64,000 nt of DNA from Phycisphaerales bacterium (GTDB lineage: Bacteria; Planctomycetota; Phycisphaerae; Phycisphaerales; UBA1924): assembly GCA_020847175.1 (NCBI GenBank), contig JADLCM010000008.1, forward strand, positions 124,001 to 188,000, in the 5' to 3' direction. Position numbers and translations under genes: made by a program. The notes beneath the pieces are model-generated. The model had not been told where the DNA came from and did not search any database. It saw only the letters and a program-made list of their open reading frames with translations. Position 1 is the stretch's first letter; the number at the start of each line of letters is the position of its first letter. This document shows, in pieces, positions 24,952 to 34,123 of this stretch.

Positions 24952-27747
24952 TCAGCCCTTGGACGTGCGGGAGGTGCGGGTGGACTTTGCGGCGGGCCTG
25001 GGTCGCCTTGGTTCAGGGGCCGGCGCCCCGTCACCCAGGAGCGTCAGGCGGCACCGAGCGGGAGTCGCCCCGTGCTCATCGAAGATCACGAGCTCATTGT
25101 TGCCCGCGTGCAGCCAGGCGCCCGGGATCGTCAGGCTCGTGTGCGGGCCGACCGGGGCGCCCTCGCCCGTTGCGACAAAATACCGCCCGAGATGCCGCCC
25201 GTTCACGTACACCTGCCCCTTGGTCAGGCCGGCCAGGTCGAGCGCGAGGGGCACCACGGGCGAACATGGGAAGTGGCTGCGGAACCACGCGGGCACGCCC
25301 AGGGACTTCGCGGTCTTGGGCAGCGATGCAAACGACTGGCGCGCGGGCATTTCCCACTTCGCGAAGGCCCACTCGGCCTTGTCGGTGATCGGGTCGCCGA
25401 GTTCAAAGACCTCGACCGCGGCGCTGAACTGCTTGAGCAGCGCCTCTCGTTCGTGTGCGCCGATCGGCCCTGTGAGCGTCGCGAACTGGATGGACGCGGC
25501 ACCCTTTCCCAGGCGGACGTCGTCGAGCACGATCGATTCGGTCGCGCCGCGCTCAAGAAAGCGCACGGGAGCGCCGCCGACCATCAGCAGCGCCCGGGCG
25601 GGCAAGTCGATGATGCGCAGCGCGAGCGGCGACCTGCCCTTTCGTGTCACGGTCCAGGTGATGCGCTCCGGGTCGGTGTCGTCGCCGTCGCGCAGCTGCC
25701 AGAGCGGGGCGCGGAACGCGAGCGGCTCAACCGGCGCGTCGACGACGAGCCTGGGCTTCACACTCTTGAGCGCGGCTCCTTCGTACAAATGCCCGTACAC
25801 GCCTCGCTGGTCCCCGAGCGAGGCCCCGGCGCTCATGCGGCCCATGTTGTCGGCGAGAATGACCACGTGAGGCGCGCTCTTGCGGGTGGTGAAGGGAACT
25901 TCGGCGCTTGCGCCGGGCCCGAACCCCAGCACCCCCGTGCATTCTCCTCCGCCGAAGACCAGCGCTCGGTCGGCGCACTGCGGCGCGAGGGCCTTGGCGC
26001 GGCCCGGGCCCGCCTTGGGGGTGACTCGGTACCAGCCGTACCCGGCCGGGGCCCCGAGGCGGGCAAGGTCGGAGGGTCCGTCAATGGTCGCGTACCGGGC
26101 CGAGGTTCCGTTCAGGTAGGCGCGGGTTTCGGAGACCTCCCACGCCCCGAGGCTCGGCGCCTTCGCGGGCCGGGCGGGCGCGAGTTCGGCGGGCTCCTGC
26201 CCCAGGCGCCCGTGCGCATCCACGCACGAAACGTTCTTGGTCGTTGCGATGGGACGACCCTCGGAGGAGAGCCCGACGGTCCCCAGGTACACCCGGTCTT
26301 CAGTGACCTGCACGAATGGAACCGCCGCCTCGGCACAGATCACCAGGGCGAGGCCCTCGTGCTCGATGACTTCCGGCTTCTTTCCTGACGGGACATCCAC
26401 GTCGATTGGAGAGCCGTTGATCGAGATGACGCCCTTGGCGCCCGCAGGGCCGAAGAAGACCAGCGTCTTGCCGACCTGGGCGAGGGGGCAGAGGGTGCAG
26501 TGGTCGAGCGTGGCGCGACCGCCAAGGTGGGTGTTGAGAAGAATCCACGCCACCGACTGTTCGCCGAGCTCGACTTCCAGCGAAGATCCATCCGCGAGCA
26601 GGAGCTGCACCGGGCCGCGGGCGCGCCGTTCGCTCGCCTGGGGTGAGAACAGGAAGACCACGTCACCCTGCGTGCCGCGCCGGTGCACGATGCTCAGGGT
26701 GTTCCCCTCGGGGTCGAGAGCGACGGGCCGGTACTCGGGTTCGAGATGGCTGAAGACGCGCCCGAAGTGCGTTGAAAACAGGCATACACGGCGCACCGCG
26801 TCGTGGCACGGCCCGGGCGACCCGGACTCATCGAGGGGTGCGTGCCTGAACGCGCCCGGAGTCACATACCCGGGCCCGGGTCCGACCAGCCGGCCGGCGA
26901 TGAACCCGAAGTTTGTTCCCGCGTGAAACGGGTCGATGTTGACCTGCGCCCCACCCGCGAGGATCTCGGCGACCCGGCGCTGCACTTCCCAGGGCTCCGG
27001 GGGTTCGCTCGGGGGCGCGCCGAAGGTCTCGGGCTGCGTCACGGCGAAGTCAATCACGAGACGCGGGCGCGTCGGCTTGACGACCGAGAGCTGGCGCATG
27101 CTTGCGAGCATCCAGTCGGAGCCCGACCAGCCGTCGATTTCGTTCTCAACGTGCGGCCACAGGTTGTTGGAGTTGACCGTCGGCACGGTGAACCCGCTTT
27201 CACGCAGGTAGCGATGGAGTTCGCCCAGGTACGACTCGGCCAGCCCTTCGCGTCCGCACTCCCACTTGCTCTCGTTCTGAACGAGAAGAATCGGCCCCTG
27301 CGAGCCGATCGCAGTGATCTGGAGATCGCGCACCTGCCCGGCAACCGCCCCGATGAACCGGGAGCACGCCTCGAGGAACGGAGCGTTGGCGGTGCGAAGC
27401 AGGAGGGCGGGGTTGTCCAGGAGCCAGGCAGGCAGGCCCCCGAGGTCAAGGCCCGAGCCGATGTAGGGCCCGAGCCGCAGAATGCACCACATCTTGGCCT
27501 GGTGGATCAACTCGACGAACTTGCGAAGGTCAGCATCGCCCGTGAAGTTGAATGTCCCCGGGCGAGGCTCGTGGAGCGCCCAGTGGACGGGAGTCTCGAT
27601 GCAGTTCAGGCCGGCGGCCCGGGCCTGAGCGATGCGGGTCGCCCATTCGTCACGCGGCACCCGAAAGTAGTGGATCGCCCCGCTGGTGATCCAGATTCGA
27701 CGCCCGTCGATCAGGAAGCTTCGACCGTCGTATGTGATCGCGGGCAT
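24952..27747 (-). CDS. GH35 beta-galactosidase-like protein with altered active site
   Basis: A 931-residue relative of glycoside hydrolase family 35. The barrel starts SFLIDGRRIWITSGAIHYFR, then PRDEWATRIAQARAAGLNCI and PVHWALHEPRPGTFNF, as in family beta-galactosidases. The acid/base Glu is seen in LVQNES (family: QVENEY). At the nucleophile site, where the family has SEFxTGWxDxWG, this protein reads VIDFAVTQPETFG, with Asp for Glu and loss of the GW. Later beta-sandwich domains follow, ending in an Arg/Lys/Ser-rich tail. There is no signal peptide, so the protein is probably cytoplasmic. GGGGAG lies upstream of ATG 27747. Activity is doubtful on present evidence. Confidence 0.78.
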   Translation of the reverse strand: MPAITYDGRSFLIDGRRIWITSGAIHYFRVPRDEWATRIAQARAAGLNCIETPVHWALHEPRPGTFNFTGDADLRKFVELIHQAKMWCILRLGPYIGSGLDLGGLPAWLLDNPALLLRTANAPFLEACSRFIGAVAGQVRDLQITAIGSQGPILLVQNESKWECGREGLAESYLGELHRYLRESGFTVPTVNSNNLWPHVENEIDGWSGSDWMLASMRQLSVVKPTRPRLVIDFAVTQPETFGAPPSEPPEPWEVQRRVAEILAGGAQVNIDPFHAGTNFGFIAGRLVGPGPGYVTPGAFRHAPLDESGSPGPCHDAVRRVCLFSTHFGRVFSHLEPEYRPVALDPEGNTLSIVHRRGTQGDVVFLFSPQASERRARGPVQLLLADGSSLEVELGEQSVAWILLNTHLGGRATLDHCTLCPLAQVGKTLVFFGPAGAKGVISINGSPIDVDVPSGKKPEVIEHEGLALVICAEAAVPFVQVTEDRVYLGTVGLSSEGRPIATTKNVSCVDAHGRLGQEPAELAPARPAKAPSLGAWEVSETRAYLNGTSARYATIDGPSDLARLGAPAGYGWYRVTPKAGPGRAKALAPQCADRALVFGGGECTGVLGFGPGASAEVPFTTRKSAPHVVILADNMGRMSAGASLGDQRGVYGHLYEGAALKSVKPRLVVDAPVEPLAFRAPLWQLRDGDDTDPERITWTVTRKGRSPLALRIIDLPARALLMVGGAPVRFLERGATESIVLDDVRLGKGAASIQFATLTGPIGAHEREALLKQFSAAVEVFELGDPITDKAEWAFAKWEMPARQSFASLPKTAKSLGVPAWFRSHFPCSPVVPLALDLAGLTKGQVYVNGRHLGRYFVATGEGAPVGPHTSLTIPGAWLHAGNNELVIFDEHGATPARCRLTLLGDGAPAPEPRRPRPAAKSTRTSRTSKG

Positions 27748-27983
27748 CAGCCAAGGCTCCCCATCGGTCCGTTTTACGAACGGATGCCTTGCGCACTCTG
27801 TTCGGCACCCGAACAAAGACGCTCCCGGGCGAACCCGAGCGCGTGAACTTGAAGCATAGGAAGGCCCGGCCTGAAGGCAAACCGAGGTGTCCTATCGTCC
27901 GCCGAACAGCGGACCGCAACGTCCGGCATGGCCCGTTGGTAGACTCCGCCTGCTGGAGAAAATGGGCAAGGACAGGAGGTCGC

Positions 27984-29732
27984 TTGAAGCGAAACTGCGT
28001 GCGGGGTCGGCGGAAAGGTCCGATAAGTGTGACTTGGCCGGTGGGGGGGGTGGCCGCCTCAGCGCTCGCGCTGCTCGCCGGCGGTTGCGATTCTTCCTTG
28101 CGCGCGATCGACGCCCGCACCCGCGCCCTCATGGACGAGCGCTCTCGGCTGGTGGGGCCTGATGCCCTGCCCCCGACCCGTGAACTCTCGGACCGTTCGC
28201 GCGTGCAGCCCGGAGATCGGGCGCGTGCCCCTGCGACGAACAACCCCGGGGCGGATGAACTCGGATTCCGGCAGGCCGCGGCGGACCGAGACGTCGCGGC
28301 GAGCCTGCGCACGTTCAGCGATGCGGAGATGGTGCTGGGGCCTGAGGCGCAGCGCATGGACCTGCGCGGGGCGTGGCTGCAGGTCACCCGGACCGGGCGG
28401 GAGTATCTCTCGGCGGAAGAAGAGTACATCCTGGCCGCGATCTCGCTGCTCATCGAGCGCCATCGCTGGACGCCGCGCCTGAGCAACGACACATCGGTGG
28501 ATGTTTCTGCGGACGGCGAGGACTTCCACTACCCGACCACGCTGAGCGTCGTGAATACGCTGCGGGCGACCAGGCGCCTGCCCTTCGGAGGCGAGGCGGA
28601 GGCGCGGTGGGTGGCGCGAGCCGCTCAGCAACTGAGCACCGTCGCGACCGACGGGTACGTGCAATCGTCGGAGATCGTGCTGAGCGCCAACGTGCCGCTG
28701 CTGCGCGGATTCGGCAGGGACATCGCGCAGGAATCGCTGGTGCAATCGGAGCGCGACCTCGTGTACGCGGCCCGGAACTTCGAGCAATCCCGGCGCCAGG
28801 TGCTTGTCGATATCGCGCGGGATTACTTTGACATCCTGCAGACGCAGGCGCAGATCGTCAACCGCGAACTCCAGTTGAAGAGTCAGGAGAGGTTCCTCGA
28901 GTCGACGAAGGAAAAGGTCGAAGCGGGGCGGCTGCGCGGGTTCCAGCAGCGCCTGGTGGAGAACCAGGTGTTGCAGGCGCAGTCGTCGCTGGCGAGCTTG
29001 CGTGAACAGTCGATCCTGCAGATGGAGCGGTTCAAGATCCGCCTGGGGCTCGCTCCCAGCGACGAGGTGGAAGTCCTGCCCTTTGACCTGCCGCTGCCCG
29101 AGCACGCCACGAACCCCGACCAGGCCTCGGAGGCGGCGATGGCCTACCGGCTGGACCTTCAGAACCGGCGCGACCAGCTCGCCGACGCGCGTCGTGCCGT
29201 CGAGATCGCACGCGACCAGCTCCGCGCGGACCTCAACCTCGACGTGAGCGGCACCCTCGGCACCGACAATGACCGGGATGTTGGAGGGTTGCGCTTCGAT
29301 CCGGGCGATGCCGACTACTCCGCCGGGCTCACGCTCAGCCTGCCGCTGGACCGTCGGATCGAACGCTTGCAGCTGCGCCAGAGCCTGATCCAGGCCGAGC
29401 AGGCCCAGCGGTCGTACGAGGAGTTCCGAGATAACGTGCTGGTCGATGCCCGGCGCAGCGTGCGAAGCGTCGAGCTCTCGCGATTCCAGCTGAGGCTGGC
29501 CGAGGAACAGGTGACGATCACCGAGTCGCGACTCGAAGAGCAGCAGATCAACGAGGATACGGTGGACCCGCAGCAGCGCATCGACACCGAACTGGAACTC
29601 CTCAACGCCCGAAACGCCCGCGACCAGGCTGTGACTGACCTGCGCAACGCGGTGCTCGACTACCTCCTTCAGACGGGGCAGCTCAGGGTGGCGCCCGATG
29701 GGTCCATCAAGCCGCTGCCTGTGCTGGAATAG
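27984..29732 (+). CDS. TolC/OprM-family outer-membrane efflux lipoprotein
   Basis: Outer-membrane channel of tripartite export systems. The TTG at 27984 follows AGGAGG (27975-27980 region) and gives a basic n-region, a hydrophobic stretch and the lipobox LLAGGC. Upstream in-frame codons lack such a site and would bury the signal. The body (about residues 100-580) has two helical OEP repeats with VLSANVPLLRGFGRDIAQESL and the second-half LTLSLPLDRRIERLQLRQSL, typical of the family. Length 582 aa includes an extra N-terminal linker of about 80 residues. No inner-membrane pump or adaptor gene is adjacent. It diverges from the GH35 gene. Confidence 0.85.
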   Translation: MKRNCVRGRRKGPISVTWPVGGVAASALALLAGGCDSSLRAIDARTRALMDERSRLVGPDALPPTRELSDRSRVQPGDRARAPATNNPGADELGFRQAAADRDVAASLRTFSDAEMVLGPEAQRMDLRGAWLQVTRTGREYLSAEEEYILAAISLLIERHRWTPRLSNDTSVDVSADGEDFHYPTTLSVVNTLRATRRLPFGGEAEARWVARAAQQLSTVATDGYVQSSEIVLSANVPLLRGFGRDIAQESLVQSERDLVYAARNFEQSRRQVLVDIARDYFDILQTQAQIVNRELQLKSQERFLESTKEKVEAGRLRGFQQRLVENQVLQAQSSLASLREQSILQMERFKIRLGLAPSDEVEVLPFDLPLPEHATNPDQASEAAMAYRLDLQNRRDQLADARRAVEIARDQLRADLNLDVSGTLGTDNDRDVGGLRFDPGDADYSAGLTLSLPLDRRIERLQLRQSLIQAEQAQRSYEEFRDNVLVDARRSVRSVELSRFQLRLAEEQVTITESRLEEQQINEDTVDPQQRIDTELELLNARNARDQAVTDLRNAVLDYLLQTGQLRVAPDGSIKPLPVLE

Positions 29733-29768
29733 CCCGGCCGGCTGGGCGTGCGCGCGGGGGACGCACCG

Positions 29769-31250
29769 TCATTCGCCCGGGGCGGCCTCGGCCTGCGCAG
29801 AGGGGACGAGACGCACGATGTGGTCAGGGTCGTTGAGGACGATGTAGATCGAACCGTCTGGGCCGGTGACGACATCGCGCACGCGCCCCTGGCCCCACAC
29901 GAGTTCTTCGCGCTCCGCCACCACGCCGTCGCGGATCCGTATGCGGTCCACGTTCTGCCCGGCCAGCCCTCCCGCGATGAGGTCGCCCCGCCAGGAGGGG
30001 AACATCTCGCCCAGGGGCCCCGGGCGAACCGTGTCAAGCCCGCACGCGGCGCATGAGGGCAGCCAGGCAAACACCGGCATGGCAATGTCCGAGCCCGGCT
30101 CGGGCCAGGGAGTTTCGTGGGGCATCCCGTTGTAGTTGATCCCGTACGACACCGTGGGCCAACCGTAGTTCCGCCCCTTCTGCACGAGGTTCAGCTCGTC
30201 CCCGCCCCGCGGCGCATGCTCCGTGTCCCACAGGTTGCCGTCCAGGTCGAACGCGAGCCCTTGCGGGTTGCGATGACCGCGGGACCAGATCGCGGGGTAA
30301 TCGCTCCCCCCCGCGGCAAACGGATTGTCATCGGGAACCGTGCCGTCGTCGCGCACGCGATAGACCTTGCCGTTGGGCCGGTTCACGTCCTGGGCGAACT
30401 GCGCGCTGCCGCGCTCCCCGATCGAGAAGAACATCAGGCCGGGGTCCTTCGGGTCAAAGACGATGCGGCACCCGAAGTGGATGTCCGACTGCGAATAGTG
30501 CTCGGGCCGGGCTTCAAAGATGGTGCGAAGGTCCGCAAGGTGAGGCGAGCCGCCGGTCAGGTCGAGCCGAGCGCGGATGATCTTTGTCATGCCGCTGTTG
30601 CGTGCGGGCTTGTCGAGTCGTTCGGCGTACGCGAGGTAGATGAACCCGTTCTCGCTGAATCGTGGGTGAACCGCGACATCCATCAGCCCGCCCTGGCCCC
30701 GGTGGCGCACCGGCGGCACCCCCTCGACGGGGTCGCTCAGCCGCGTGCCGTCCCACATTCGGAGCGTGCCCGGGCGCTCGGTGACCAGCATGACAGGCGC
30801 GCGCCCTTCCGTCGGCGGGAGGAAGTCCACGCTCCAGGGAATCGTGAGCCCCGCCGTGACGACGGGCTCGATGACGAACGACTGATGCTGCGAGGCATAC
30901 ACGCCCGCCGCGGGTTTCAGGTATTCGCCCCGCTCGCGCCGGGCCGAGGCCTGAAACTCGCGGAGGTGATTGATGAGGCCCCACAACTGGGCGTCCGAAA
31001 GCGACCCGAAGGCATGGTCGGGGACATGGTCGAGCCCGTTCTTGATGGCGTCAAAGCGGGCGCGATGCGTGTCGATGTGCCAATCACTGTCGTTGAGCAA
31101 GGTCGGTGCGCCGGCGCCCTCGCCGTGTTCGCCGTGGCACGAGGCGCAGTTGGCCTTCCACAACTGCCCGACTGTCTGCGCTTCAGAACCGCAAGACCCG
31201 AGTGCAAGGCCGCCAAGAACCGCGCCGAGGCGCACGAAGTGGTCGCTCAT
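29769..31250 (-). CDS. cytochrome c domain fused to a PQQ/glucose-sorbosone-type dehydrogenase, lipoprotein
   Basis: A 493-residue periplasmic lipoprotein (lipobox LGSC near residue 20). Residues about 25-100 are a small c-type cytochrome with CASCH as heme site and a distal Met candidate region. Residues about 130-490 are a six-bladed propeller of the aldose sugar dehydrogenase (YliI/GSDH) family: IPWSVDFLP, GGLMDVAVHPRF, SIGERGSAQFAQD, RGHRNPQGLAFD, EHAPRGGDELN and RVRDVVTGPDGSIYIVLND. It likely oxidises sugars and passes electrons through its own heme to the respiratory chain. TACCAT (31257-31262) ends 6 nt before ATG 31250. It diverges from the Nudix gene. Confidence 0.87.
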   Translation of the reverse strand: MSDHFVRLGAVLGGLALGSCGSEAQTVGQLWKANCASCHGEHGEGAGAPTLLNDSDWHIDTHRARFDAIKNGLDHVPDHAFGSLSDAQLWGLINHLREFQASARRERGEYLKPAAGVYASQHQSFVIEPVVTAGLTIPWSVDFLPPTEGRAPVMLVTERPGTLRMWDGTRLSDPVEGVPPVRHRGQGGLMDVAVHPRFSENGFIYLAYAERLDKPARNSGMTKIIRARLDLTGGSPHLADLRTIFEARPEHYSQSDIHFGCRIVFDPKDPGLMFFSIGERGSAQFAQDVNRPNGKVYRVRDDGTVPDDNPFAAGGSDYPAIWSRGHRNPQGLAFDLDGNLWDTEHAPRGGDELNLVQKGRNYGWPTVSYGINYNGMPHETPWPEPGSDIAMPVFAWLPSCAACGLDTVRPGPLGEMFPSWRGDLIAGGLAGQNVDRIRIRDGVVAEREELVWGQGRVRDVVTGPDGSIYIVLNDPDHIVRLVPSAQAEAAPGE

Positions 31251-31256
31251 GGCCGG

Positions 31257-31262
31257 ATGGTA
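31257..31262 (-). promoter_or_regulatory. -10 element (TACCAT) of the dehydrogenase gene, leaderless-type
   Basis: On the minus strand TACCAT ends 6 nt before the ATG at 31250; no ribosome-binding site is present. Confidence 0.45.
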
Positions 31263-31315
31263 CCGGTTCGCCGCGTGATGAGTTGAGCCGACGCCGCTCC
31301 CTGCGGCAGGGTCGA

Positions 31316-31321
31316 TAGGAT
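31316..31321 (+). promoter_or_regulatory. -10 element (TAGGAT) of the Nudix gene, leaderless-type
   Basis: TAGGAT ends 6 nt before ATG 31328. The divergent TACCAT lies 53 nt away. Confidence 0.4.
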
Positions 31322-31327
31322 CGTTCC

Positions 31328-31879
31328 ATGAGCGAGCCCCGACCGCGCGGCCGCACCGTGCTGCGGACACGCAAGTTCGATGTCGAAGAACTCCAGACCG
31401 AGGCCGGGGTGCGGCACGTCATCCGGCATCCGGGGGCGGTCGTCCTCCTTCCGCTCCGCGAGACGGCAGCGGGGGTGCGCATCGTCGCGATCCGCAACCG
31501 GCGGATCGCGGTGGGGGAGGCGCTCCTGGAACTGCCCGCAGGCACGTTGGAGCCCCCGGAACCGCCCGCCTCGACCGCGGCTCGCGAACTTGAGGAGGAA
31601 ACCGGCTACGGCGCGGCAACCCTGGAACTCCTGGGCCGGTTTCACACCACGCCCGGGATGACCGATGAACTGATGCACGCGTACATCGCCCGGGGGCTGC
31701 GCCCGGTGGGCCAGCGCCTCGAAGCCGGTGAGGAGATTCAGGTCGTGGAACTCTCGCCCGTGGAACTCTGGCGTGCCGTGGACCGAGGGGACGTGCGCGA
31801 CGCCAAGACTCTTGCCTGCCTCCTCCTCGCGCTTCGCAAAGGCATGCTGCCCGCCGCCGGGCCGGAGGTGGCCCGGTGA
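31328..31879 (+). CDS. Nudix hydrolase, ADP-ribose pyrophosphatase-like
   Basis: 183-residue Nudix protein. The Nudix box is complete: AGTLEPPEPPASTAARELEEETGY. Its position after a VRHVIRHPGAVVLLP strand and RNRRIAVGEALLELPAG, and FHTTPGMTDELMHAYIA after it, are typical of ADP-ribose and related dinucleotide pyrophosphatases (NudF-like). The substrate is not proven. The stop codon overlaps the GTG start of the M50 protease by 4 nt (31876-31879), so the two are translationally coupled. TAGGAT six nt before the start suggests a leaderless mRNA. Confidence 0.85.
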   Translation: MSEPRPRGRTVLRTRKFDVEELQTEAGVRHVIRHPGAVVLLPLRETAAGVRIVAIRNRRIAVGEALLELPAGTLEPPEPPASTAARELEEETGYGAATLELLGRFHTTPGMTDELMHAYIARGLRPVGQRLEAGEEIQVVELSPVELWRAVDRGDVRDAKTLACLLLALRKGMLPAAGPEVAR

Positions 31880-32874
31880 GCGTGCTTCGGCGCGTGTTCG
31901 GCGAGGGCCAGAACCCCATGGAGTGGGCGATTCCGCTCTACGCGCTCTGGGGCATCCGCGTCCGCCTGCACATCATCTTCGCGATCTACATCGTTTCTGA
32001 ACTGCTCATCGCGGGCATCAAGTTTGACGCGACGGGGTGGTCGCTGGTGGCGGTGCAGGCGGCACTGCTCTTCGTCCTGGTGCTGCTGCACGAGTACGGC
32101 CACTGCCTGGCCTGCCGCGCGGTGCGGGGAGAGGCCGACCAGATCCTGATGTGGCCCCTGGGCGGGCTGGCCTTCTGCCGCCCTCCGCACGGGTGGAAGC
32201 CCGAACTGGTCACCGTGATCGGCGGACCCCTGGTCAACGTGATCCTGCTGCCGATGCTGGGCGGGGGGCTGCTGCTCGTAACGGGCGAGATCCGCTCGGT
32301 CGTCTACAACCCCTTTGACGCGGCGGGAGCAATGGTCTTCGTGCGCACCGGCGACGGGTTGCTGCCGTACTGGCTCATGGTTCTGTGGATGGCCTATCAC
32401 GCGAACCTGGCGCTGCTTGCCTTCAACATGCTCGTCCCTATGTACCCGATGGACTGCGGGCGCATCGTGCAGTGCCTGCTGTGGGCCCGCCTGGGGTACG
32501 AGAAGTCGCTTCACATCGCGACCACGGTGGGCCTTGTCGCCGCCGGCACGCTCGTCATCCTCGGCATGCTCACCAACCAGAGCATGCTGCTGGTCATCGG
32601 CCTCTTCGGAGGGTTCACCTGCTGGGCCGAGAAGCAGCGCCTTCGCATGGGCGGCGGCGCGGAGTTCGGCCCGAGTTGGCGAGGCGAGCCGATCCGGGCC
32701 GAACGGGCTCCCCGGCCTTCCAAGCGGCACCTGCGTGAACAGGCACGCGAAGCCGCGGCGCACGCCGAGATCGACCGCATCCTCGACAAGATCCGCGCCG
32801 AGGGCATCGGCGGACTCTCGAAGTCTGAGAAGAAGACCCTGGAACGCGCGAGCCGTCGCGACGGGGCGGCATAG
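31876..32874 (+). CDS. M50-family intramembrane zinc metalloprotease (site-2-protease-like)
   Basis: 332-residue multi-pass protein. The catalytic helix is LLHEYGHCLACRAV (HExxH) and the third ligand motif is NMLVPMYPMDCGRI, with Cys where most family members have Gly (NxxPxxPLDGG). About six hydrophobic segments precede a basic, soluble C-terminal tail of about 75 residues ending KIRAEGIGGLSKSEKKTLER, a motif also seen in other intramembrane protease families. No PDZ or CBS domain is present. Coupled to the upstream Nudix gene by a 4-nt overlap. The cleaved substrate is unknown. Confidence 0.82.
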   Translation: MSVLRRVFGEGQNPMEWAIPLYALWGIRVRLHIIFAIYIVSELLIAGIKFDATGWSLVAVQAALLFVLVLLHEYGHCLACRAVRGEADQILMWPLGGLAFCRPPHGWKPELVTVIGGPLVNVILLPMLGGGLLLVTGEIRSVVYNPFDAAGAMVFVRTGDGLLPYWLMVLWMAYHANLALLAFNMLVPMYPMDCGRIVQCLLWARLGYEKSLHIATTVGLVAAGTLVILGMLTNQSMLLVIGLFGGFTCWAEKQRLRMGGGAEFGPSWRGEPIRAERAPRPSKRHLREQAREAAAHAEIDRILDKIRAEGIGGLSKSEKKTLERASRRDGAA

Positions 32875-32913
32875 AACCCTGCGGGCTCGGGCACTTCGCG
32901 AGGAGGCCGCCCA

Positions 32914-32919
32914 TACGCT
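32914..32919 (+). promoter_or_regulatory. -10 element (TACGCT) of queG, leaderless-type
   Basis: TACGCT ends 6 nt before ATG 32926. Confidence 0.42.
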
Positions 32920-32925
32920 CTTGCC

Positions 32926-34116
32926 ATGACCTGCCCGCCGGAAGACGCCGCTCCGGTTGATCCCGCGCCCATCCTCGCGCGGTGCCGCGAACTCGGCTTC
33001 GCACTCGCCGGCGTCGCGCACCTGGCGCCCTCCCGCTACGCCGACCACGTCAGAGCCTGGATCGCCTCGGGGCGACACGGCACCATGACGTACCTGGCCG
33101 ACGACCTCGAGACCCGGTTGAGCCCGGCGGCGCTCCTCCCCGGAGCCCGCGCCGCCATCGTCGTGGCCGACCGCTACGCCCCGCGCGGCGGGGCGATGCC
33201 CAGCGCCCCGGAAGCCCCCGAGTGCCCTGCGCCGCGCATCCCCGCCCGGATCGCCCGCTACGCCCAGGGCCGCGACTACCACGACATCGTGAAACGACGC
33301 CTCCACGCCCTCAGCGATGAACTGCGGGCCCTCCGTCCCGGGGCCGAGTTCCGCACATGCGTCGATTCCGCCCCAATCATGGAGCGCGAGTTGGCGGAGC
33401 GCGCGGGGCTGGGCTGGATCGGCAAGCACACCCTTCTCATTCACCCCGAGTTCGGCAGCTGGTTTCTGCTCGGCGTGGTGCTCACCACGCTCGAACTTCG
33501 GACCTCCGACACGCCCGTGCCCGATCACTGCGGGTCATGCACCCGCTGCATCGATGCTTGCCCGACCGGGTGCATCACGCCCTGGAGCGTGGACGCCTCG
33601 CGCTGCATCGCCTATCTCACGATCGAGCGCCGGGAGCCGATCCCGCCTGACCTCTCTGCGCACCTCGGCGAGTGGCTCTTCGGCTGCGATGTGTGCCAGG
33701 AGGTCTGCCCGCACAACTCGGCGCGCTCCGGCGCGTGGCGTGAGGCTCACCCGGAGCCGATGCACCCCGGCTACGCATCGCGCGCCGATGCGATCGACGC
33801 CCTTGACGTGCTCGCGTGGACCGCCAGCGACCGGGCGAGCGCTCGCCTCAACGAGGCAACCCGGCGCGCAAAGCTCGCGCTCATCCAGCGCAACGCGGCC
33901 CACATCGTGGGGGGCGCGCTGAACGGCAACCACGGCGCCCGAGCCCGGGCGCGCCTCGAAGCACTCGCCGGCGACCCTGGAACGCCCCACCTCGTCCGCG
34001 ATGCCGCGCGTCGTGCCCTCGCTTCGTCCGGCCGGCCCGAGCCGAAGGCGAGGTGTGCCGACACGCCGAATGCGGGAACCGCTCGGCAGGCGCCGCCGCC
34101 GCCCGCATCGTCGTAG
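32926..34116 (+). CDS. queG: epoxyqueuosine reductase QueG
   Basis: Cobalamin- and Fe-S-dependent reductase for the last step of queuosine synthesis in tRNA. The N-terminal domain has YARGRDYH-like YAQGRDYHDIVKRRL, CVDSAPIMERELAERAGLGWIGKHT (catalytic Asp), and the two [4Fe-4S] motifs CGSCTRCIDACPTG and CDVCQEVCPHN. The C-terminal part holds HEAT-like repeats (about residues 285-365). Length 396 aa is normal. TACGCT six nt upstream marks a leaderless-type start. No other queuosine gene is nearby; it converges on purQ with 7 nt between stops. Confidence 0.93.
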   Translation: MTCPPEDAAPVDPAPILARCRELGFALAGVAHLAPSRYADHVRAWIASGRHGTMTYLADDLETRLSPAALLPGARAAIVVADRYAPRGGAMPSAPEAPECPAPRIPARIARYAQGRDYHDIVKRRLHALSDELRALRPGAEFRTCVDSAPIMERELAERAGLGWIGKHTLLIHPEFGSWFLLGVVLTTLELRTSDTPVPDHCGSCTRCIDACPTGCITPWSVDASRCIAYLTIERREPIPPDLSAHLGEWLFGCDVCQEVCPHNSARSGAWREAHPEPMHPGYASRADAIDALDVLAWTASDRASARLNEATRRAKLALIQRNAAHIVGGALNGNHGARARARLEALAGDPGTPHLVRDAARRALASSGRPEPKARCADTPNAGTARQAPPPPASS

Positions 34117-34123
34117 GCGCACC

